The notes under the pieces are model-generated. The model saw only the letters and a list, made by a program, of their open reading frames with translations, had not been told where the DNA came from and did no database searches. A stretch of 64,000 bases of DNA from Corbicula japonica. Taxonomy: Eukaryota > Mollusca > Bivalvia > Venerida > Cyrenidae. Numbering within the stretch: the stretch's first letter is position 1; every line of letters begins with the position of its first letter. Position numbers and translations under genes: made by a program. Positions 58,912 through 64,000 of the stretch are shown one piece after another. The DNA is taken from assembly GCA_038501625.1 (NCBI GenBank), contig JAZAYU010000010.1, positions 4,486,912 to 4,550,911 on the forward strand, written 5' to 3'.

Positions 58912-59483
58912 CAGGATGATTCAAAATATCCGAGACATTTTTGTAATTTAATAGCGTTATAATCATCATATACAGACATTCATTTTTTAAATACCATACT
59001 TGAATAAGGAATGCTGTCCGTGTATCCAAAATAATATTAATAACAAATGTTCAATGTGATATCCTGTTTGGGTGATTATGTCGTCAAGTCTTTTCTTGAG
59101 GTGACTATGGCTGATGCGCACATCTGTGGATTTATCATTCTCATCATTCGTCAAATTGATGATTGTTTAGCTCTTGCACAAATGTTGGTTAAGTTGTGTA
59201 GATCATATCTTTTAAAATGTCCCCAATGAAAATGTCTAATCGGTCATAGAAAATTCAAGAGAACACTTGACGTCATAATCACCCAAAATGACGTCACAAT
59301 GAACATTTGCTATACATATTATTTTGGAAATACGTTCATCATTCCTTACTGAAGTATGGTATATTATATATCAAACAAAACTTTAAAGCCTCTAGATTAT
59401 TACTATGTGAACGTTGTATGACTATGTTAAATGTTATTAACGCTATTTAATTTTAAAAGTGTATCAGATATTATGACTCACCC
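58912..59483. mobile_element. Palindromic MITE, TA-flanked (~570 bp)
   Basis: The left half (58912-59115) is the inverse of the right half (59225-59483). Shared words: CAGGATGATTCAAAATATC against GGGTGAGTCATAATATC, AATTTAATAGCGTTA against AATTAAATAGCGTTA, TACCATACTT...TAAGGAATG, CCAAAATAATAT, CAAATGTTCA and GGGTGATTATG(T/A)CGTCAAG. TA lies outside each end. The design suits a Tc1/mariner-related foldback MITE. The right half has two CRE-like TGACGTCA words (59270, 59289). Confidence 0.8.
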
Positions 59484-59494
59484 TATATCACGTA

Positions 59495-60319
59495 CACTGA
59501 AACCCCTTTAAACCGGACGATGTCGGGACTGAACAAAATTTCCGGTTTAAAGGGGTTTCCGGACTAAAGGGGTTTTAAGAACTGGACTAGATTCCAACCT
59601 TTTGTTCAAACTAGGACATTTGTATCTATATTTTGTACAGAACTGCATTGGTCAGTAATAATAAATACTAGTCTCTAAAGCTTTTAACCAACAAAAGTAA
59701 ATGCATTATTAAATTACAAGAAAAGGATCAGCCCACGTTCACTCTAAAATATTTCAAAATTAAAACTAAAAGCAAATAAATTGGTATGTTGTTTTACAAA
59801 ACTGATTTATATTCATTGAGTGTTGCAGGAAACCCCCTTGAAACAAATACACTAGTCTAGCCCATTGCCAAATATCACAAGTGTCATAATTTAAACGAAT
59901 AGCTGTGAAAACACATTCAATAAACTTCAATTTGTTGTCATAGCAACCATGACAATTGCTCTAGCCATACACAAATTCATACAGCTTTGAATAAATTTTC
60001 TATTACAACAATATTGATTAACTTCATTTTACTTTGTACATAATTTTTTAAAATGAAATTCAAAAATTTAAATCTTTTAACCACACATTTCCACGTTAAA
60101 ATGAAAAATCATATTATGACTTTAATCTTGTCCGGTGTAAAGGGGTATTTTAAAGTGGACAAATCCTATTTGGGCCATAGTTCTTGTCCGGTTTCCTGAA
60201 TAAAGGGGTTTCCGGATTAAAGGGGTGATTTATATAGTAAAAAGTTCGGGACCGGACGATTCGTCCGGTTTAAAGGGGTTTCCAGATTAAAGGGGTTCCG
60301 GTTTAAAGGGGTTTCAGTG
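59495..60319. mobile_element. 825-bp MITE, TA-flanked
   Basis: Begins CACTGAAACCCCTTTAAACC and ends GGTTTAAAGGGGTTTCAGTG, perfect inverses over at least 20 bp. TA flanks both ends (59493-59494 and 60320-60321). Further GGTTTAAAGGGGTTTCCGG-type words are repeated near both ends in direct and inverted form (59551, 60137, 60190, 60270), so subterminal repeats are abundant. A TA target suits the Tc1/mariner/pogo group. No transposase is present. Confidence 0.92.
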
Positions 60320-60531
60320 TACTTAAATGATAAATATGTCTTCACTCTAAATCGAATCCTTACGGCAACATCGCCTAGACTAAATTAACTGAGCAAATAA
60401 AAATAAGAACACTTGCATAAAATTATTACTGTACGATTACCAAAATACATATTTCTTGTTATATTCGTGATGATATACTCTGATTGCAAATAATTTATCA
60501 ATTTATTGCATATCAAAATAAATTTAAAAAA

Positions 60532-60573
60532 GTGAAATATGCATATCAGGAATGGCCACATTCAGCAGACACA
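60532..60573 (-). repeat. PLE-tail terminus
   Basis: GTGTCTGCTGAATGTGGCC, ATTCCTGATATGC and ATATTTCACTTTTTT on the minus strand: only the last 40 bp of the tail repeat. Confidence 0.8.
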
Positions 60574-60660
60574 GGCCTTAGAACATAAAAAAGCATCTGA
60601 TTGGCTTGAGATTTGAGACTGATCACCAATCTCTATATTTTATGATATTGTGCCCAGATC
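60574..60660. repeat. Foldback family F, copy 1
   Basis: GGCCTTAGAACATAAA ... GAGATTTGAGACTGATCACC ... TTTTATGATATTGTGCCC: ends are roughly inverted and the middle repeats words of copy 2. Confidence 0.6.
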
Positions 60661-60807
60661 TTTTCTTTACATAATTCCATGAACATGTACAGACTAATAG
60701 TATTCAAAACTATTGAAAATATTTGGTGCTCATTGTTATGTAAAGGCATTGCAATTTTACGCTGTATGATAGCATAGATATTGTAAATGTGGTACGAATC
60801 ACATTTC

Positions 60808-60926
60808 TGGGCCCAGGAACATAAACCTGCATCTGGAGACCAGTCTCAAATCTCAAACCACCATTTTAGCCAGGTGGTGAAGGTTTGACATTGGTCTCCA
60901 GTTTAAGTTTTATGATCATGGGCCTA
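60808..60926. repeat. Foldback family F, copy 2
   Basis: Begins TGGGCCCAGGAACATAAA and ends TTTTATGATCATGGGCCT. Inside, CTGGAGACCAGTCTCAAA and TTTGACATTGGTCTCCAG are inverted. The whole 119 bp can fold into one imperfect hairpin with the loop near CCACCATTTTAGCCAGGTGG. Confidence 0.75.
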
Positions 60927-61257
60927 GCTTTACAAAAATCGCAAATAGTCTAAAATTAAATACCTTAATGAAAACATAATCTCTAATAGGGACAAGCGAG
61001 TCTAAAACAGTATGTCACTATTATAAGAGTACTCAAGAATACGCCGAAAAATAAACTTTCTTTTGAAATATAATTAATATAAAGGGCAACTGCAGAAATT
61101 TTTTATAATAAATTTCAATAAAAATTATTGTAGTGATAATCTCTAGCCTTGACAAATGTACATGTATTGTGGAATCATACAATATCATTTCGCACGAATG
61201 TTCTTTCGCGTATTTTGCGCTTGGACAGTTGCGTGTTATCAAACCCCAGTAAAATTA

Positions 61258-61315
61258 AAATGGTGATGATATCGATGAAGACGAAGACGACGACAACGAT
61301 GACGACGAGGACGAC

Positions 61316-61349
<34 letters not shown>

Positions 61350-61350
61350 T
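61258..61350. repeat. (GAC/GAT)n trinucleotide repeat
   Basis: An imperfect GACGAC tract turns into a pure GATGATGAT run (61312-61348). It lies just beyond the predicted poly(A) signal of the neighbouring gene. Confidence 0.95.
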
Positions 61351-61372
61351 TACATGGTTGATGTAAATATTG

Positions 61373-61378
61373 TTTATT
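61373..61378 (-). terminator. Candidate polyadenylation signal AATAAA
   Basis: AATAAA on the minus strand, about 130 nt after the stop codon of the three-exon gene, a normal distance for a short 3' untranslated region. Confidence 0.4.
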
Positions 61379-61506
61379 ATTGTAAGGTGACTATAAATGT
61401 TATTGGCACAAAATAGCTTATTTTATAAAGTAAGCCTGTTTTACTGTTATTCGTCATCTTAATAGTGTCGTTAGTTTCTTGTATATGTTTTTCTCGTGCA
61501 TGTAAT

Positions 61507-62835
61507 TTAATCGGAACACTGCGCTTTCATATGATGGTTTTGCTCAACTTCCTGAAGTCTACCATTTTTCTCAAAGTTCAATTGCCTTTTCCATAAAATC
61601 CCTAGACATACTGTGATCATCAGCTGCAGGAAGGCCAACCCTGCCAACGTGATATGTAGTTTAGAATCGGAAAAGATATATTATTAATATTGTTTTGAAA
61701 ATCTTCATTACACCAAGGGTTCGTAGTGTTTATGAAATAATGAAAATGGAACTTTAAAAGCCACCGAACATGAAAAATATATAATTTTGCATTCTTGGTT
61801 GGATTGAGCCTGTTTATGGACAGTAATAAAAATGCTCATTACTGAATATGCCGCCTCATCCCGGATACAGCGAAAACTCATTTTACATCAGTATCTGTAT
61901 ATTATTTAGATGTGTTTATTATAAAAACGGGTTGTACGATTAAAATGCAACAGGCTTGTCAAAATGTTAAATTCACAAATTGAATTTCCAAGAATTGTTT
62001 CATTTTCAACAAAGGTTTAACTTGCATTACCTGATGGGAAATGGTGTTCTCTTAGATGATTGTTCTTGTATTCTTTTAAATGATGCACAAACTCTGTCTG
62101 AAGTCGCTGTAATGACAGCTGTACTTCTTCTAAAATTTTCTCAAGTTCTTCTAATCTTCCTTTCATCGCATTACAGTCAATTATTTGGCTAATGCGATCT
62201 TCCATTTCATGCATTTGTGTGTCATGCAATGAGCTATTAATAGGTTCAAAGAATATTCTTGTTGAATAAAACAGAGCTGTTAAAGCCAAGGGTTGGAACA
62301 ATGCAATCCAGCTGGAATAAAAACACGACACTTAAAGAAATCTTCTTTCATATTCTTTGACGTTGATTTTAGATCATATAATTCATTTAATCAGAAATTG
62401 CATTTCTTTAAAAGGGGGACATTCTAAAATAATTAGTTGCATGCTTTGTTTTTTATTATGACCACGTTTTGTTATGTTATGGCAAAAAAGAAAAATTCGT
62501 ACTTTTGCATTTTTATTCCATCTTAAAATATGTGTATGTTAAATTAATTTCCACTCTACAAAGAGAACAAGAAGTTGAACAACCACATTAAATCGTGCAA
62601 AATAGTATAAATGCCAATGAATGAAATTTGAAGTTGACAAAATGTTATCTAACACAATACTTAAGGATAATCCAGTATATTTCAAACCTTATCCATTACA
62701 TATTGACTTTAGAAAATCTCTTTCTTTTCCGCCTAAAAATAAGTCAATATGACAACTTAGCCTGAACCTAATGACTTTTCCTATATCAAATACGTTAAGG
62801 ATTTGTGCAACAGCTGCAGGTAGTAAGTCAGTCAT
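61507..62835 (-). CDS. Three-exon gene: two-TM coiled-coil protein, family unknown
   Basis: Predicted coding exons on the minus strand: 62835-62768 (ATG, 22 codons + 2 nt), 62311-62031 (281 nt) and 61640-61507 (ending TAA). Splice sites: donor TTAG|GTTCAG, acceptor GTTTTTATTCCAG|C; donor ATCAG|GTAATG, acceptor GTTGGCAG|GG. Phases fit exactly (2 then 1), giving about 160 residues without a stop. Residues 1-22 (MTDLLPAAVAQILNVF...) are amphipathic; 24-44 (WIALFQPLALTALFYSTRIFF, split by one Pro) is a first hydrophobic segment; about 58-102 is a heptad-rich coiled coil (MEDRISQIID, GRLEELEKILEEVQLSLQRL); 117-133 (LAFLQLMITVCLGILW) is a second membrane segment; the tail is polar. Intron 2 contains a family A repeat. 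Exon 2 and its sites are most secure, exon 1 least. I do not recognise the family. Confidence 0.6.
61745..61850 (-). repeat. Family A repeat in an intron
   Basis: On the minus strand it reads CATGTTCGGTGGCTTTTAAA and TTCCATTTTC at the terminus, preceded by ACAGGCTCAATCC and a CAGTAATGAGC...TTACTG hairpin. It lies inside the predicted second intron of the three-exon gene. Confidence 0.7.
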
Positions 62836-63081
62836 CGCCAAGCAACATTATAGCCCGCTAAACCTCTGCTCGATAATATTTCTTCTATAATTATTTGTGT
62901 ACAGTACACACCACATACCTTTAATGAAAAATGATTTGCGATGGCGATACTCTTTAATATAATGGTCTCAAAGACTCAACTTGATTCCCATTTGTAGTCA
63001 ATGCTTATACGTCTTTTAATGCAAATACGTGCAAAGAATTAGATGAAATGGTTGTTTAAGTCGGGGAAAAGGTAAAATGCG
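62836..63081. other. Upstream region of the three-exon gene
   Basis: Expected to hold the promoter and 5' untranslated region. GCTATAATG (complement, 62846-62854) is close to the ATG; no clear TATA box or further exon is seen. A family A copy begins at about 63082. Confidence 0.35.
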
Positions 63082-63480
63082 AAAATATCACAGGCTCGAT
63101 TGGATTTACCCTCTTCGTTGGCAGTAATGGAAATGCACCTTAATGCCCATCCGCCTAGCCTAGCCTGAAATGCGAAAATATTACAGGCTCGATTGGATTT
63201 ACCCTCTTCGTTGGCAGTAATGGAAATGCACCTTACTGCCCATCCGCCTTGCCTTAGGTTGAGGAAAACTGAATATCAATAAAAATGAACACAATTTGAT
63301 AAAAACCGACGGTGTGCATGTGGAGGTTTCAGTGGAACCTTTGCGTTATTTCAAAACGAACAGAGACTTTTGTTCTCGAAAAAAGAATCGAGTTGCTTCA
63401 AACGAGCAAACGATACAATGTACAGTGTACATGTAGGTTGACGGAAAATCTAAGAATATAAATCCTGCGTATCACAGTCA
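63082..63480 (-). repeat. Family A repeat with internal duplication
   Basis: Minus-strand copy from GTGATACGCAGGATTTATAT (63480) through AAGGTTCCACTG and TATTGATATTCAG to the GGCAGTAA...TTACTGCC hairpin. The segment with that hairpin and ATCGAGCCTGT is present twice in tandem (about 63089-63162 and 63174-63250), near-identical. This long copy helps define the outer end of family A. Confidence 0.8.
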
Positions 63481-64000
63481 CTGAGCCGTATTACAAGATG
63501 ACTTATTTTGTCATTTTATCACACAATTTGCAAAATCCATAAATGCATTTTTTATCAAAAAGTCACTTGCTGTTAATAATAAACAAAAATAAAAAAAAAG
63601 AAATTAACATGTGTAACCCAGCATCAAAATAATTATATAGCACGCTTGATTTCCCAACAACAACGTTATGTTTATCACCAATAATTTAATATTTATTACT
63701 TATTTGCACATGTTATAATTTTATCTAAATTAGTTTCGCGGTTTTAATAATGACGCCGAAAATGTTCATTTAGAGAAAATCTTGTGTTTCTTTTCAGAAA
63801 AAGAAATAGGTGGCATCATAAATGAGGGAACTTAAACATATTTTACAATTTGAAAGCAAAATTTTAATATTTTCTAGCAATTTCTAGATTTAAAGTATAT
63901 AATTTTTGACTTATATATCAAATAAGGCATTACAGTCTAATGTGATATTCTAAGATTATTTAGAAAAACAAGATAATAAACATGTTTCTGTCAGATACAC
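63481..64000. other. No feature seen
   Basis: AT-rich DNA to the end of the window; no gene or repeat recognised. Confidence 0.5.

Overview
This is an animal nuclear genome window, most likely from a bivalve mollusc. It is AT-rich, has no operons and almost no long reading frames. It carries two Pearl-type elements: tandem cores of about 160 bp, an ACGG microsatellite and GTGTCGCCCT/AGGGCGACAC ends, a group described from bivalves. It also holds Penelope-like, LINE, mariner and MITE remnants and a tRNA-derived repeat family. The species cannot be read from the sequence.

Layout. 1-3990: a satellite with a unit of about 250 bp that varies by whole 44-bp modules, followed by a related two-unit repeat (4152-4346). 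4642-6622: two inverted copies of a dispersed family ('family A') with conserved hairpins. 7003-7478: a 238-bp tandem duplication. 8000-10860: a decayed, 5'-truncated LINE of L1/Tx1 type on the minus strand. 11139-11930 and 16106-17024: the Pearl-like elements. 14.2-17.35 kb: a tRNA-Glu-like sequence and tRNA-derived SINE-like copies. 17.6-24.5 kb: mostly unassigned AT-rich DNA with faint old repeats. 24.5-32.15 kb: pieces of a Penelope-like element (PLE), including a near-perfect 1168-bp tandem duplication and a 781-bp Harbinger-like MITE with TTA target duplications inside the RT region. 36-50.6 kb: old duplicated blocks, two 1.24-kb copies of one terminal-inverted-repeat transposon with 4-bp target duplications, a degenerate mariner, a nested 298-bp MITE, and the 3' half of a PLE. 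53.85-57.06 kb: a large decayed palindrome. 58.9-60.9 kb: a cluster of MITEs and foldback repeats.

The one convincing host gene is on the minus strand at 61507-62835. Three short exons join in frame with proper splice sites and predict a protein of about 160 residues with two hydrophobic segments flanking a coiled coil; I do not recognise the family. Weaker candidate exons are at 42656-42775 and, as a matched pair, in both arms of the palindrome (53880-53913 and 57003-57036).

One unifying point: the commonest dispersed repeat here ('PLE tail', a dozen copies) is joined in two copies to PLE-like coding sequence and in a third to the RT core. It therefore looks like the 3' end of this PLE family, and most copies are 5'-truncated insertions.
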